The notes: generated by a model not told the origin, from the letters alone. DNA of 64,000 bases from Halodesulfovibrio aestuarii DSM 17919 = ATCC 29578 (GCF_000384815.1 NZ_ARQF01000020.1:806001-870000), one strand, 5' to 3'. Counted from the stretch's first letter, positions 25,643 to 36,523 are shown. Numbers and translations are program-made.

Positions 25643-26275
25643 TCACTTATGTACTGATTGGTTAAGAAGCGGATCCGTTTTTTCAGATATAATTGGTTCC
25701 CACGCTGCTGCCATCGTATCTGCCTCAAGGATCTCTTCGTCGGACATATATTGTGCCAGAACCTCGGCGTTACGTCTTGCTTTGCTGCTTCCGCTTGATG
25801 CTGCAAGTCTGAACCATTTCAGCGCTTCAATAGAGTTCCTTTCAACACCTTCGCCGTTTCCGTACATCACACCCAGATTAGTTTGCGCTGCTGCATGCCC
25901 CTGATTAGCCGCTTTGCTGTACCACTTCACTGCTTCAGCCAAATCTTGTTCCACGCCAAAACCTGATTCGTATGCGGCACCAATACCAAATTGAGCATTA
26001 GGATGCCCGTTTTCAGCGGCACGTGTCAGCCAATAGATTGTCTTAGATGTATCCTTAGCAACACCTTGTCCTAAATGATACAGAACGGCCAAGTTAAACT
26101 GAGACTGCGGATCACCTTCTGCTGCCATCGAGCTAAGGCATTGATAGGCTTTATCATACTGAGCAGAAAAATAGAATTTGTCACAATCCTGCTGAGTATA
26201 CTCCGCTGAAGCGATTGAAACGCTGCACAAACATAAACATAAAACCAGTGCGAAAAATTGAATTTTCTTTGTCAT
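25643..26275 (-). CDS. Exported Sel1-repeat protein
   Basis: The 210-residue protein has a signal peptide (ending SVSIASA-E) and three clear Sel1/TPR-like repeats of about 36 residues. These are marked by AxxGDPQSQFNLAVLYHLGQGV, AENGHPNAQFGIGAAYESGFGV and ANQGHAAAQTNLGVMYGNGEGV, with a partial fourth. Such solenoids mediate protein-protein contacts in the periplasm. ATG 26275 is used because GGGAGGG lies just upstream; the earlier ATG at 26296 would place that ribosome site inside the gene. The partner is unknown. Confidence 0.88.
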   Translation of the reverse strand: MTKKIQFFALVLCLCLCSVSIASAEYTQQDCDKFYFSAQYDKAYQCLSSMAAEGDPQSQFNLAVLYHLGQGVAKDTSKTIYWLTRAAENGHPNAQFGIGAAYESGFGVEQDLAEAVKWYSKAANQGHAAAQTNLGVMYGNGEGVERNSIEALKWFRLAASSGSSKARRNAEVLAQYMSDEEILEADTMAAAWEPIISEKTDPLLNQSVHK

Positions 26276-26505
26276 ACCATGCCCTCCCGTGGTCATGAAC
26301 GAGTACCTGTTTCAAGTACACATAAGTGTAGCACTCAGGATACAAGCACACGTTGATAAAACGGGTTAGGGTTGGGATAACTGAAAGGATTCTAGGGAGT
26401 ATCAGGATAACAAAAAACCTACGATACCTATAAAGCACCATACGCATTATAAAGTCTAGAAAACTAACGACAGCAGCGTGATACGGAAACATTCTGTACT
26501 GTCAA
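26276..26505. other. Spacer between the Sel1-repeat gene and the M24 peptidase gene
   Basis: Both flanking genes run on the minus strand, so the Sel1 promoter must lie here. No clear terminator for the peptidase gene or -35/-10 pair is recognised. Confidence 0.35.
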
Positions 26506-27573
26506 TCACATTCGTTCAACACCATTTTCAGTCACATGAACCATGTGTTCCCAACGAACTCCACCCCATTCCGGATAATACAATCCCGGCTCAGCAGTAA
26601 CGACCATTCCCGGTTTCAAAATAGCGTCAGAACGCATGTTCACAGAGGGTGCTTCATGCGTTTCCAGCCCGATACCGTGGCCAAAAGAATGCGTAAAGTA
26701 TTCAGCGACACCTGCATCTTTAAACACATTAGTCGCAATAGCATGAACCTCTTTTACTGGCATTCCGGGTTCCATTGCTGCAATAGCTACATCCTGCGCA
26801 GTACGGACAAACTCCATCGTGCGCTTAAATTCGTCTGTAGGGCTTGAGCCTACCCATATTGTACGGGTCTGGTCAGAGCAATAATCATTAAGACGACACC
26901 CTACATCAATAAGCACCGGACACTCTTCAGTAATCACAGTGTGCCCCGGAATAGCGTGAGGCAGCGCAGCATTCGGCCCCACTGCAACAATCGATGAAAA
27001 AGCCAGTTCGCTTGCACCGTTATCGCGGAAAAACTTTTCAATGTCCCACGCAACAGCCTGTTCAGTCCGCCCCGGTCTGCATACAGAAGGAACCCACTGC
27101 ATAAGCTTATGGTTCAACGCACAAGCCTCGTTAAGACACGCGATTTCATGGTCATCCTTTACCATGCGAAGCTCTTCCACCAACCCGTCCCCTTCCACGC
27201 AATGCAAATCATCAGCAAATGCTTTTTGAAACGCATACGGAATAGTTCGGGCTTCAAATCCGACTGTCGTATAGCCAAGCTGCTTTATATGGGCATTAAT
27301 AGAAGCCGCAGCATTTGTCCGGTAAATATAAATTCGAGATTCATCCCACAATCGTTTTGCTGCGTCCCAATAGCGGGAGTCCGTAAACAGCCAATCTTTT
27401 CCGTCCTTCGTAATCAGCAGATAGCCGGCATATTCATTTTTCTGCCCGTCATGCAACTCAAAGCCAGACAAGTAATAACGATTTGTTTCGTGACTGATGA
27501 AAAGGGCATCAATCCCTTTTTCATCCATGAGTGCGCGCAATTTTTCGCGTCTTGCTCCGCATACTTGAATCAT
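26506..27573 (-). CDS. M24-family metallopeptidase, Xaa-Pro aminopeptidase-like
   Basis: The 355-residue protein has the creatinase-type N-terminal domain (about 1-125) and a pita-bread catalytic domain. Metal ligands are visible as Asp in VLIDVGCRLNDYCSDQTRT, His in HSFGHGIGLETHEAP, and Glu in TAEPGLYYPEWGGVRWEHM. It is expected to remove N-terminal residues before proline, with Mn or Co. AAGGAG lies 11 bases upstream of the ATG. Length is typical of PepQ/YpdF-like enzymes. Confidence 0.9.
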   Translation of the reverse strand: MIQVCGARREKLRALMDEKGIDALFISHETNRYYLSGFELHDGQKNEYAGYLLITKDGKDWLFTDSRYWDAAKRLWDESRIYIYRTNAAASINAHIKQLGYTTVGFEARTIPYAFQKAFADDLHCVEGDGLVEELRMVKDDHEIACLNEACALNHKLMQWVPSVCRPGRTEQAVAWDIEKFFRDNGASELAFSSIVAVGPNAALPHAIPGHTVITEECPVLIDVGCRLNDYCSDQTRTIWVGSSPTDEFKRTMEFVRTAQDVAIAAMEPGMPVKEVHAIATNVFKDAGVAEYFTHSFGHGIGLETHEAPSVNMRSDAILKPGMVVTAEPGLYYPEWGGVRWEHMVHVTENGVERM

Positions 27574-27807
27574 AATCTATCTATCTCCTTCAACGAAGAA
27601 TTTCAAAATGAGGGGGAGTAAAAAGATCAAACAGCAGCATTTTTCATAAACATGCCTTTGATCCTATGATTGTATCTATATATCCCCAGCATATACCCGT
27701 GATTTACATCAAGCAATTACTTCAAATTAGGAATAATTCCTAATTGACGACACACATGCACTACGCTACCTTCTGGCTGCAAATTTTACCAGCTTGAGGA
27801 AATAGAA

Positions 27808-28575
27808 ATGAAACTTACATCCTGGAATGTGAACGGCTTTCGCGCGGTACAGAAAAAACCCGAGTGGCAATGGTTTAAAGAAAATGATGCAGACGTAATA
27901 GGTGTGCAAGAAACCAAAGCAATGCCGGAGCAGATTGCCGAAGAAGACAGACATCCTGATGGCATTTACAGCTACTGGCTTGGTTCTACCATCAAAAAAG
28001 GATATTCTGGAACGGCTGTTTTTTCCAAAATCAAACCGCTTAGTGTAAGCTACGATCTTCCTGACCCCAAATATCAGGGTGAAGGACGAGTTATCCATCT
28101 TGAGTTCGAGGCATTCCACTATTTCAACATATACTTCCCGAACGGACAGGCCGGTGAAGATCGTCTAGAATATAAACTCGGTTTCTATGACGCGTTCCTC
28201 GAACACGCAGAGGAGCTGCGCAAAACCAAGCCTATCGTCGTATGCGGAGACTTCAATACCGCTCACAAACCTATCGATCTGGCACGGCCAAAGCCAAACG
28301 AAGGCACCTCAGGCTTCCTGCCAATTGAACGTGCGTGGCTCGACAAATTTGTTGAGGCTGGTTACGTGGACACTTTCCGTCATGTTAATCCAGATGCCAA
28401 AGACCGATATTCATGGTGGTCCTACCGCTTTAACGCCCGCAAGAACAACACCGGATGGCGTATCGACTACTTCTTTGTTTCTGAAGAACTTAAAGATGCC
28501 ATTAAGGACGCATGGATCGAAGATACGCAATTTGGCTCTGATCACTGCCCTGTCTGGCTTGAATTGGATATTTAA
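27808..28575 (+). CDS. xth: Exodeoxyribonuclease III
   Basis: The 255-residue enzyme acts as an AP endonuclease and 3'-5' exonuclease in base-excision repair. The exonuclease-endonuclease-phosphatase fold is shown by MKLTSWNVNGFRAV, VIGVQETKAM (metal Glu), CGDFNTAHKPIDLARP and, at the end, RIDYFFVSE and FGSDHCPVWLEL (catalytic His). GAGGAAATAGAA lies upstream of the ATG. It is monocistronic. Confidence 0.95.
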   Translation: MKLTSWNVNGFRAVQKKPEWQWFKENDADVIGVQETKAMPEQIAEEDRHPDGIYSYWLGSTIKKGYSGTAVFSKIKPLSVSYDLPDPKYQGEGRVIHLEFEAFHYFNIYFPNGQAGEDRLEYKLGFYDAFLEHAEELRKTKPIVVCGDFNTAHKPIDLARPKPNEGTSGFLPIERAWLDKFVEAGYVDTFRHVNPDAKDRYSWWSYRFNARKNNTGWRIDYFFVSEELKDAIKDAWIEDTQFGSDHCPVWLELDI

Positions 28576-28810
28576 CTGCCTTCTTCGACAACCCTGCGGT
28601 ACTTGTTATGTCTCCGCCGGAGCTTCGACGAGCCTTCGGCAGCCAGAATACATGTTACACTGTCACTATCTGTAATCTCTCATTCTTCGAGAACAGCTAC
28701 CGCTTTTGAAAAATGCTTCGCTGGACTCTCCAGAATTTTTTAGTTGCGAGGCTAACACATTTTATTAGCTAACCTTGCCACTTATGTTCCATTACCTTTC
28801 TCGAGATAAA

Positions 28811-28846
28811 AAAAGGGCTATCCTACTTAAGTAGGATAGCCCTTTT
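28811..28846. terminator. 36-bp perfect palindromic terminator
   Basis: A complete palindrome with core GGGCTATCCTACTTAAG, bounded by A4 and T4, works in both directions for xth and hisF. Its downstream flank TTTTGCTATTC(A/G)AGTCAG is shared with the terminator at 12083. Confidence 0.88.
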
Positions 28847-28918
28847 GCTATTCAAGTCAGTGAATTTAAGCCGCATGAAGAAGTAAACAACAAGTTGAAG
28901 TCACAACAACTTCGCGGT

Positions 28919-28962
28919 CAAGGGGGCGTCCCCCTTGCGGGTGCAGGGCAGAGCCCTTGCCC
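28919..28962. repeat. GC-rich double hairpin element
   Basis: Two adjacent stem-loops are visible: CAAGGGGG-CGT-CCCCCTTG (28919-28937) and GGGTGCAGGGC-AGA-GCCCTTGCCC (28939-28962, with wobble pairs). G+C content is far above the surroundings. It resembles dispersed intergenic palindromes of bacterial genomes; only one copy is in this window. Confidence 0.55.
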
Positions 28963-29009
28963 GTGGGAGACTCTTCAAAGAGGCGCCCGAGGCACCACCT
29001 GTGCCGTCT

Positions 29010-29789
29010 CTACCAGCTCATGCGCATTTTTGCGCCCATGGCGGACATCTGGCGCTTGAGTTCAGGAATGGTGTATTCACCATAATGAACGATTGATGCG
29101 ATGAGCGCTGCAGTTGCTTTACCTTTGGTCACGGCATCGTACATATGCTGTGGATTCCCAGCACCGCCGGAGGCGATGATAGGGATATTTACGGCTTCTG
29201 CAATGGTGCGGGTAAGATTCAGTTCGTAACCGTCTTTCGTTCCGTCTGCATCGATGGAGTTCACGCAAATTTCGCCTGCACCAAGTGCTTCAGCGGTTTT
29301 TGCCCATTCAACCGCATCCATATTCATGTGCTTTCTACCACCATGAATAACGATTTCATAGCCGGACGGGATATCTGCGGTTACCGGAACCTGCTTTACA
29401 TCCATACCGAGTACAATTGCCTGATTTCCGAAACGAGCTGCGCCTTCACTGATGATATCAGGATTTTTAACAGCACCGGAGTTAACGGAAACCTTCTCTG
29501 CACCAGCGTTAAGGGCATCACGCATATCCTGTACGGAATTGATGCCACCGCCTACGGAAAACGGTATAAAGATAGTTGATGCAACATTTTCTACAACATC
29601 AAGAAAAATACCACGTCCTTCATGAGACGCTGTAATATCGTAGAACACGATTTCATCGGCACCCTCTTCGTAGTACTTTTTGGCAGTTTCTACGGGATCA
29701 CCGATATCGACGTTACCTTTAAATTTAACACCCTTAGTCAATCTTCCATCGCGTACGTCAAGGCACGGGATAATACGTTTACTTAGCAT
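29010..29789 (-). CDS. hisF: Imidazole glycerol phosphate synthase cyclase subunit
   Basis: The 259-residue TIM-barrel makes imidazole glycerol phosphate and AICAR from PRFAR and ammonia supplied by HisH. Visible features are [25 protein letters not shown] with the catalytic Asp, the phosphate loops VGGGI and ASGGAG, and [11 protein letters not shown] with the second catalytic Asp. It overlaps hisH by 11 bp, so the two are translationally coupled. No other his gene is in the window. Confidence 0.95.
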   Translation of the reverse strand: MLSKRIIPCLDVRDGRLTKGVKFKGNVDIGDPVETAKKYYEEGADEIVFYDITASHEGRGIFLDVVENVASTIFIPFSVGGGINSVQDMRDALNAGAEKVSVNSGAVKNPDIISEGAARFGNQAIVLGMDVKQVPVTADIPSGYEIVIHGGRKHMNMDAVEWAKTAEALGAGEICVNSIDADGTKDGYELNLTRTIAEAVNIPIIASGGAGNPQHMYDAVTKGKATAALIASIVHYGEYTIPELKRQMSAMGAKMRMSW

Positions 29790-30420
29790 TAGCGGCCTCC
29801 TCGCAGTAATTGTAGAAGTTTTTGATCAGGCGAAGCCCTGCACGGCCACTTTTCTCCGGATGGAACTGAACAGCCCACAAGCCGGGACCACCGTGTATGG
29901 AACAAAACTCATATCCATATTGTGTCGTTGCAATCACGTACTCAGGGTCTGGCTCAGGGAAGTATGAATGCACAAAGTAAAATTCATCTTCATCGCTAAT
30001 GCCTTTAAGCAACTCGCATGGTTTATGCTGAGTAATCTTATTCCAACCCATATGGGGAACACGAATCGGATCACCGTTCACGTCCTTCCATTCTTCATTA
30101 AATAGATTACATTGACCCGGGATAATGCCAAGTGTCTTGGTATTACCTTCCTGGCTGTAATCAAGCATGATCTGGCAACCAACACAGATACCGAGCAACG
30201 GTTTTCCCTGCTCAATGGCATCACGAAGTACAGCCTCAAGGCCGGAAGCTACTAATTCTTCCATTGCCTGACCGGCAGCACCGACACCAGGGAAAATAAT
30301 TCCATGAGCCGCCAACACTTCATCTGGGTTTGCTGTAATTTTATTTGGGATACCGAGATGGTCAAGCGCACGCTTTACACTTGTCTGGTTCCCCGCTTTG
30401 TACTCAAGAATCGCGAGCAT
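29779..30420 (-). CDS. hisH: Imidazole glycerol phosphate synthase glutaminase subunit
   Basis: The 213-residue class I amidotransferase feeds ammonia to HisF. The nucleophile Cys is in [10 protein letters not shown], and His and Glu lie in [12 protein letters not shown]. The oxyanion strand [10 protein letters not shown] is present. GGAGG lies upstream of the ATG, and hisF overlaps its end. Length is normal. Confidence 0.94.
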   Translation of the reverse strand: MLAILEYKAGNQTSVKRALDHLGIPNKITANPDEVLAAHGIIFPGVGAAGQAMEELVASGLEAVLRDAIEQGKPLLGICVGCQIMLDYSQEGNTKTLGIIPGQCNLFNEEWKDVNGDPIRVPHMGWNKITQHKPCELLKGISDEDEFYFVHSYFPEPDPEYVIATTQYGYEFCSIHGGPGLWAVQFHPEKSGRAGLRLIKNFYNYCEEAANAK

Positions 30421-30818
30421 GTGAGCGGCCTCCTTATGTAGTATGATGGTCTTCTACGCTGTTTTAATTGCAGGATACAGCTGTAGTTTACAATGAATCA
30501 GCTTCGGAGTAACAGGCGGATACGAGAAGAGCAAGTATTTAGGGCACAGCTTGCATTACATTGCACGGCAGGCTATATTTTATCCCAAGAAAAATTTTTT
30601 TTATTTGCTTTTTAATTTCCGTTAACGTAAGACACGGAGATTTCTGGCGAGGGCACGAGATTCAATCCGCTCCTTGTCTTTTACAGGTTGACGGTAATCT
30701 CGGATTCTTACGTCATTAATCTTTGCGGGGAATTCTTTCCCGCTATTTTTGTGCCCGACAGTATTTTCTGTCTTCACCGAGAAGGTGCAACCTTATACAA
30801 CCAGAGATTTTTGCCACC
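30421..30818. other. Divergent region hisH / carB with a possible carB leader
   Basis: Promoters of both units lie here. Two stretches could pair over about 70 nt: CGTAAGA near 30626 with TCTTACG near 30706, and GAGAT with ATCTC inside them. These precede the hairpin at 30725. No protein gene is visible. Confidence 0.4.
30725..30750 (+). promoter_or_regulatory. Possible transcription attenuator before carB
   Basis: A hairpin with arms GCGGG (30725-30729) and CCCGC (30739-30743), extended by weaker inner pairs, is followed by TATTTTT. It lies 69 bp before the carB start on the same strand, so it could end transcription early. Regulation by pyrimidines or arginine is only a suggestion. Confidence 0.45.
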
Positions 30819-33800
30819 ATGCCAAAAAGGACAGATTTAAAGCGCATTATGGTTATTGGCTCCGGACCAATTGTTATTGGTCAGGCGTGTGAGTTTGACT
30901 ACTCCGGAACTCAGGCTGTTAAAGCCTTGAAAGAAGAAGGGTACGAGGTTGTGTTGGTTAACTCCAACCCAGCTACTATTATGACCGACCCTGAGCTTGC
31001 CGACCGGACGTATATTGAGCCAATTGAACCTGCAACGGTTGCTGAGATTATTCGAAAAGAGCGACCTTGTGCTCTTCTGCCCACACTTGGCGGTCAGACC
31101 GGCTTGAACACTGCGCTTGCAGTGGCAGAGTCCGGCGTACTTGAAGAGTGTGGCGTTGAACTTATCGGGGCAACCAAGTCAGTTATTGAAAAAGCGGAAA
31201 GCCGCGAGCTTTTCCGTGAAGCAATGGCAAACATCGGCCTCAGCGTACCCGCTTCTGACATTGCAAGAAGCATGGACGACGTGCGTCGAATCGGCGAAGA
31301 AATGAACTTCCCGATTATTATCCGCCCTGCATTTACCATGGGTGGTAAAGGCGGCGGTATTGCCTACAACATGGAAGATCTGGAGACTATTGCCTCACAG
31401 GGTCTTGCAGCATCTATTCAGTCAGAATTGCTTCTTGAGCAGTCCATTATCGGCTGGAAAGAGTACGAAATGGAAGTTATGCGTGATAAAGCAGACAACT
31501 GCGTTATCATTTGTTCCATTGAAAACCTTGACCCGATGGGCGTGCACACCGGTGACTCCATCACAGTAGCACCAGCACAGACACTCTCTGATGTTGAATA
31601 CCAGAAAATGCGTGATGCTTCTATCGCCATCATGCGTGAAATTGGTGTTGAAACTGGCGGTTCAAACGTACAGTTCGGTGTAAACCCTAAGAACGGCGAC
31701 CTCGTGGTTATCGAAATGAACCCGCGTGTTTCCCGATCTTCCGCTCTTGCATCTAAAGCCACCGGCTTCCCTATTGCTAAAATTGCAGCAAAGCTTGCAG
31801 TGGGATACACTCTTGATGAGATCCCTAACGATATTACCCGCGAGACAATGGCTTCCTTTGAACCGACCATTGACTACTGCGTAACCAAGCTTCCTCGCTT
31901 TACTTTTGAAAAATTCCCGGGTGCGAAAGACGAACTGAACACCGCGATGAAGAGTGTCGGTGAAGCTATGTCTATCGGACGTACCTTCAAAGAATCCTTC
32001 CAGAAAGGCATGCGCTCTCTTGAAGTTGGTGTTGCTGGATTTGGTAGCAATTACCGTGAAAAACTTCCTGAACTGGAAGACATCATGGGCTTGCTGCGTA
32101 CACCAAACTCCAAACGCGTTTTCGCTCTGCGCCACGCATTCCTTCTTGGTATGACCATTGAAGAAATGCACGAAATCACCCACATCGACCCTTGGTTTCT
32201 CCACCAGTTGAAAGACATCATTACAATGGAAGAAGAGATTAAAGATTTTGGTCTTGCCAACTCTCTTGCTCCTGAAAATGATGAGCTCTACCCGCTGATG
32301 AAACGTGCTAAAGAGTACGGTTTCTCTGACCGTCAGCTTGCAGAAATGTGGAAGCAGCCGGAAACAGCAATCCGCCAGCTGCGTAAAGAACTCGGACTCG
32401 AAGCTGTGTACTACCTTGTAGACACCTGTGCTTCCGAATTTGAGGCATATACCCCGTACTACTACTCAACCTACGAAACAGGAAACGAGATAGAAGTTGC
32501 GGACAAGAAAAAAGTAATCATCCTCGGCGGTGGTCCTAACCGTATCGGTCAGGGCATCGAGTTTGACTACTGCTGCTGTCATGCATCCTTTGCACTGCGC
32601 GACATGGACGTACAGTCCATTATGGTAAACTCAAACCCTGAAACAGTTTCTACTGACTACGATACGTCTGACCGCCTCTATTTTGAGCCGCTCACCTTCG
32701 AAGATGTTATGAACATTGTAGAACTGGAAAAACCGGATGGAGTGATCATCCAGTTCGGCGGACAGACCCCGCTGAACCTTGCTGTGCCATTATTACGCGC
32801 CGGCGTGCCTATTCTTGGCACTCATCCGGACTCCATTGACCGCGCAGAAGACCGCGAACGCTTCCAGGCACTTATCAAAAAGCTTGACCTCAGGCAGCCT
32901 GCAAACGCGACCGTTATGTCTTTGGAAGAAGCTCGCAAAGCAGCCAAGACCATCACATACCCACTTGTTGTCCGTCCTTCATACGTACTTGGCGGACGCG
33001 CAATGGAAATTGTATTTGATGAAGAGCAGCTTGCTGAATACTTTGGAAAATATGTTCCAAACAACCTTGAGCACCCCATTCTCTTAGACAAGTTCCTTGA
33101 GAACGCGACCGAGGTTGACGTGGATGCCATCAGTGATGGTAGCGAAGTATATGTTGCCGGTATCATGGAACACATTGAAGAAGCAGGTATCCACTCCGGT
33201 GACTCCGCATGTGTTCTCCCTCCGCATACTCTGCCCGCAGAAATTGTAGGTGAAATTCGCAGACAGACCATCGAACTCGCTAAAGAGCTTCGTGTTATCG
33301 GCCTTATGAACATTCAGTTTGCGGTAAAAGATGCACAGGTATTCATTCTTGAAGTGAACCCTCGTGCGTCCCGAACCGCTCCGTTTGTATCTAAAGCAAC
33401 CGGCGTACCGTTGCCGCGTCTGGCTACTCAGGTTATGATGGGTGAAAAACTTACCGATATCGACCCTTGGTCCATGCGCAAACATGGCTATGTTTCTGTT
33501 AAAGAATCTGTGTTCCCATTCTCCCGCTTCCCTGGTGTTGATATCCTTCTCGGACCTGAAATGCGTTCGACCGGTGAAGTAATGGGGATTGCAAAAACAG
33601 TTGATGAAGCGTTCATGAAAGGACAGGTTGCCTCAGGACAAGTATTGCCTCAGGAAGGCAAAGTCTTCATCTCAGTTAACGACAGCGACAAACCATACAT
33701 TCTGGATGTTGCAAAACGTTTTGTTGATCTTGGATTCGAGGTACTCGCAACCTCAGGTTCCGCTAAGCTGTTTATAGAAAACGGCATTCCGGCAACCAGA

Positions 33801-34055
33801 GTTGCAAAAGTTTACGAAGGGCGACCAAACATAGTTGACTTTATAAAGAATGGTGAAGTAGCTCTGCTCTTGAACACGGCTTCTGGTAAACGCACTGTGC
33901 AGGATTCCAAGTCCATTAGACAGGAAGCACTGATTTATGGAGTGCCTTACTCCACAACAGTTTCCGGAGCTCGTGCTATATCTATGGCCATAGCAGAACA
34001 AAGAAATTGCGAACTGACAGTTCAAAGTTTGCAGGAATACTACGCTGGAGAATAA
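30819..34055 (+). CDS. carB: Carbamoyl-phosphate synthase large subunit
   Basis: The 1078-residue enzyme makes carbamoyl phosphate for pyrimidine and arginine synthesis. It has two homologous ATP-grasp halves, starting [22 protein letters not shown] and [19 protein letters not shown]. Each half has its NPR metal motif ([36 protein letters not shown]). An MGS-like allosteric domain closes it (about the last 130 residues). ATG 30819 gives the usual length; an in-frame extension to 30723 would cover the leader hairpin. The ribosome site is weak. purF follows 28 bp downstream. Confidence 0.95.
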   Translation: MPKRTDLKRIMVIGSGPIVIGQACEFDYSGTQAVKALKEEGYEVVLVNSNPATIMTDPELADRTYIEPIEPATVAEIIRKERPCALLPTLGGQTGLNTALAVAESGVLEECGVELIGATKSVIEKAESRELFREAMANIGLSVPASDIARSMDDVRRIGEEMNFPIIIRPAFTMGGKGGGIAYNMEDLETIASQGLAASIQSELLLEQSIIGWKEYEMEVMRDKADNCVIICSIENLDPMGVHTGDSITVAPAQTLSDVEYQKMRDASIAIMREIGVETGGSNVQFGVNPKNGDLVVIEMNPRVSRSSALASKATGFPIAKIAAKLAVGYTLDEIPNDITRETMASFEPTIDYCVTKLPRFTFEKFPGAKDELNTAMKSVGEAMSIGRTFKESFQKGMRSLEVGVAGFGSNYREKLPELEDIMGLLRTPNSKRVFALRHAFLLGMTIEEMHEITHIDPWFLHQLKDIITMEEEIKDFGLANSLAPENDELYPLMKRAKEYGFSDRQLAEMWKQPETAIRQLRKELGLEAVYYLVDTCASEFEAYTPYYYSTYETGNEIEVADKKKVIILGGGPNRIGQGIEFDYCCCHASFALRDMDVQSIMVNSNPETVSTDYDTSDRLYFEPLTFEDVMNIVELEKPDGVIIQFGGQTPLNLAVPLLRAGVPILGTHPDSIDRAEDRERFQALIKKLDLRQPANATVMSLEEARKAAKTITYPLVVRPSYVLGGRAMEIVFDEEQLAEYFGKYVPNNLEHPILLDKFLENATEVDVDAISDGSEVYVAGIMEHIEEAGIHSGDSACVLPPHTLPAEIVGEIRRQTIELAKELRVIGLMNIQFAVKDAQVFILEVNPRASRTAPFVSKATGVPLPRLATQVMMGEKLTDIDPWSMRKHGYVSVKESVFPFSRFPGVDILLGPEMRSTGEVMGIAKTVDEAFMKGQVASGQVLPQEGKVFISVNDSDKPYILDVAKRFVDLGFEVLATSGSAKLFIENGIPATRVAKVYEGRPNIVDFIKNGEVALLLNTASGKRTVQDSKSIRQEALIYGVPYSTTVSGARAISMAIAEQRNCELTVQSLQEYYAGE

Positions 34056-34083
34056 TTCTCCGTAAAAGGCTGGAAGGGATGCC

Positions 34084-35469
34084 ATGAAACGTGAATATTG
34101 TGGTGTGTTCGGGATCTATAATCACGAAGAGGCAGCCCGCCTTACTTACTTTGGCCTCTATGCTCAACAGCATAGAGGACAGGAAAGTGCCGGTATCGTA
34201 ACATGGGACGGCACCAAGCTTCGTGAAGAGCGTGGCATGGGACTTGTTCCCGAAGTGTTTAATGAAGAGCACCTCGGCAGAGAACTGAAGGGCAACATCG
34301 GCATGGGACATATCCGGTATTCAACTACCGGTGGCTCATTCCTGAGAAACGCTCAGCCATTTATGGTTCAGTACAAAGATCTGGAGCTTGCCATTGCGCA
34401 CAACGGAAACCTTGTAAACACTATGGAACTGCGCGCTCAACTTGAAGAGAGCGGTTCTATTTTTCAGACCACAATTGACAGTGAAGTTATTGTGCATCTG
34501 ATTGTTAAACATCTGCGCACAAAACCGCTTGAAGAAGCGGTACTTGCTGCTTGCAAAGAAGCCCAGGGGTCTTACTCGCTTTTGCTTATGGTTAACAATA
34601 AGCTTATTGCTGTACGTGACCCACACGGTATTCGCCCATTAGTACTTGGACGTCTCGGAGATGCTCATGTAATCGCCTCAGAAACTTGCGCATTCGATCT
34701 GCTTGAAGCAGAACTCGTGCGTGACGTAGAGCCGGGAGAAATGATCGTGATTGACGGAAACTCTATTGAGTCCTACAAAATGGACGTAACAGTAGAGAAA
34801 AAACGTCATTGTATCTTTGAGCTTGTATACTTCTCCCGCCCTGACTCCCTTGTCTTCGGCGAGAATGTATATAACTGTCGTAAAGAAATGGGACGCCAGC
34901 TCGCGCTGGAATCACATGTTGACGCTGATTTTGTCATGCCGTTCCCCGATTCCGGTATTTACTGTGCAGTTGGTTATGCACAGGAATCCGGATTACCCTA
35001 CGAGCATGCAATGATTCGAAACCACTATGTGGGACGAACATTTATTCAGCCTTCACAAGATATGCGAGATTTTAGCACCCGTGTTAAAATCAACCCTGTA
35101 AAAAGCCTTATTGAAGGTAAGCGCATTGTCATCGTGGACGACTCCGTAGTTCGCGGTACCACAATTCGCTCCCGTGTTAAAAAGCTGCGGGAACTCGGCG
35201 CAAAGGAAATTCATTTCAGAGTGAGTTGTCCGCCAATTAAATTCCCGTGTTTCTACGGCATCAACTTCTCCTCCAAAGGAGAACTCATTGCTGCCAATAA
35301 TTCTGTAGAGGAGATCGAAAAATTCATCGGTCTGGACAGCCTTCATTATCTTTCCATTGAAGGTCTGCTCAAATCGGTTTCATCTCCTGATGATTACTGT
35401 CTTGCATGTTTTAACGGGGATTATGCAATCCCTTGTCCAAGCGGTAATTGCGGGTCATGCAACTGCTAG
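34084..35469 (+). CDS. purF: Amidophosphoribosyltransferase, iron-sulfur type
   Basis: The 461-residue enzyme starts purine synthesis by making phosphoribosylamine from PRPP and glutamine. A five-residue propeptide MKREY precedes the nucleophile Cys6 in CGVFGIYN. The PRPP motif is IVIVDDSVVRGTT. Cysteines in the C-terminal half (CPPIKFPCFYGI, YCLACFNGDYAIPCPSGNCGSC) fit the 4Fe-4S type known from Bacillus PurF. AAGGG lies upstream of the ATG, 28 bp after carB, so purine and pyrimidine genes probably share a transcript. Confidence 0.95.
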   Translation: MKREYCGVFGIYNHEEAARLTYFGLYAQQHRGQESAGIVTWDGTKLREERGMGLVPEVFNEEHLGRELKGNIGMGHIRYSTTGGSFLRNAQPFMVQYKDLELAIAHNGNLVNTMELRAQLEESGSIFQTTIDSEVIVHLIVKHLRTKPLEEAVLAACKEAQGSYSLLLMVNNKLIAVRDPHGIRPLVLGRLGDAHVIASETCAFDLLEAELVRDVEPGEMIVIDGNSIESYKMDVTVEKKRHCIFELVYFSRPDSLVFGENVYNCRKEMGRQLALESHVDADFVMPFPDSGIYCAVGYAQESGLPYEHAMIRNHYVGRTFIQPSQDMRDFSTRVKINPVKSLIEGKRIVIVDDSVVRGTTIRSRVKKLRELGAKEIHFRVSCPPIKFPCFYGINFSSKGELIAANNSVEEIEKFIGLDSLHYLSIEGLLKSVSSPDDYCLACFNGDYAIPCPSGNCGSCNC

Positions 35470-35497
35470 TTGCGGACACGCTGGAGCTTACTAAATA

Positions 35498-36496
35498 ATG
35501 AATAAGTGTATTTGCACACCTGCTGGCGACTGGCTGGCGAAAGGCCGTCAAGCCATCCAGATCGAAATAGAAGGTCTGGAAACCGTTAAGACGAACCTTG
35601 ATGAGTCTTTTGTCCGCGCAGTTGAACTGCTTGCAAAATGCAAAGGCCGAGTTATTATCACCGGTCTTGGCAAATCCGGCCTTGTCGGCCGCAAGCTCGC
35701 AGCAACCCTGTCTTCCACAGGGACTGCCTCTTTCTACCTGCATCCTGTTGAAGGCGCCCACGGTGACCTCGGCATGATCCGTGAGGAAGACGTTGTGGTG
35801 TCCATATCCAACTCCGGAGAAACTGACGAGCTTAACGCAGTTCTTCCGGCAATGCGCTCCCTTGGAGCATCTGTGATTTCTTTAACTGGCGGCACTGAAT
35901 CCACTATGGCGCGGCTTTCAGATATTGTCATCAATACCGGCGTACCCAAAGAAGCCTGCCCGCTTGATCTTGCTCCAACAAGTTCAACCACTGCCACAAT
36001 TGCTATCGGCGATGCCCTTGCAGCGTGCTTGATTGAAGCAAAAGCATTTACCGCGGCAGACTTTAAACGCTACCACCCGGGTGGTGCGTTGGGCCAACGT
36101 CTGACCATGCCCATCGATGCATTGATTCTTCGCGAATCTGATCCTGTAGTAGTACAGGAGACACCGCTTTCCGATGCATTGCGTGTTATGGATAGAGGGC
36201 GTCTCGGAACCGTCGTATTTACTGACGATAAAGGCTGTCTTACAGGCATCCTCACTGATGGCGACCTGCGCCGCCTTATCTGTAAAGGTACACTCGACAT
36301 GGAGCAGCCTTCTTCTCAAGTTATGATCAAGGAGCCCTACAGAGCTCAAAAAGGCTCATCAGTAGCAGAACTTCTTGATTTTATGGAAGAAAAAGAAATA
36401 ACTGTTCTACCAGTGGTAGAAGAGAACGGAACTCTCTGCGGCATCGTGCACATGCACGACCTGCTCGGCAAAGGGCGCGTTAAATTCAGTAGATAG
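35498..36496 (+). CDS. kdsD: D-arabinose 5-phosphate isomerase
   Basis: The 332-residue enzyme converts ribulose 5-phosphate to arabinose 5-phosphate for KDO and lipopolysaccharide synthesis. The SIS domain carries ITGLGKSGLVGRKLAATLSSTGT and SNSGETDEL, followed by FKRYHPGGALGQRL. Two CBS domains fill the last 120 residues (ALRVMDRGRLGTVVFTDD; LDFMEEKEITVLPVVEE). It lies 28 bp after purF in the same direction and ends at a strong terminator. It implies an outer membrane with KDO. Confidence 0.94.
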   Translation: MNKCICTPAGDWLAKGRQAIQIEIEGLETVKTNLDESFVRAVELLAKCKGRVIITGLGKSGLVGRKLAATLSSTGTASFYLHPVEGAHGDLGMIREEDVVVSISNSGETDELNAVLPAMRSLGASVISLTGGTESTMARLSDIVINTGVPKEACPLDLAPTSSTTATIAIGDALAACLIEAKAFTAADFKRYHPGGALGQRLTMPIDALILRESDPVVVQETPLSDALRVMDRGRLGTVVFTDDKGCLTGILTDGDLRRLICKGTLDMEQPSSQVMIKEPYRAQKGSSVAELLDFMEEKEITVLPVVEENGTLCGIVHMHDLLGKGRVKFSR

Positions 36497-36523
36497 CAAA
36501 GCTTCTCAGTCTATATACTACCC

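Larger units (their letters stand above)
28576..29009. other. Repeat- and hairpin-rich intergenic region between xth and hisF
   Basis: This region has no gene. It contains a long imperfect hairpin near 28576-28645 (CTGCC...GGCAG), the palindromic terminator at 28811-28846, a 22-bp flank shared with 12115, and the GC-rich double hairpin at 28919-28962. Such compact GC-rich intergenic repeats are common in Desulfovibrio-type genomes. Confidence 0.6.
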
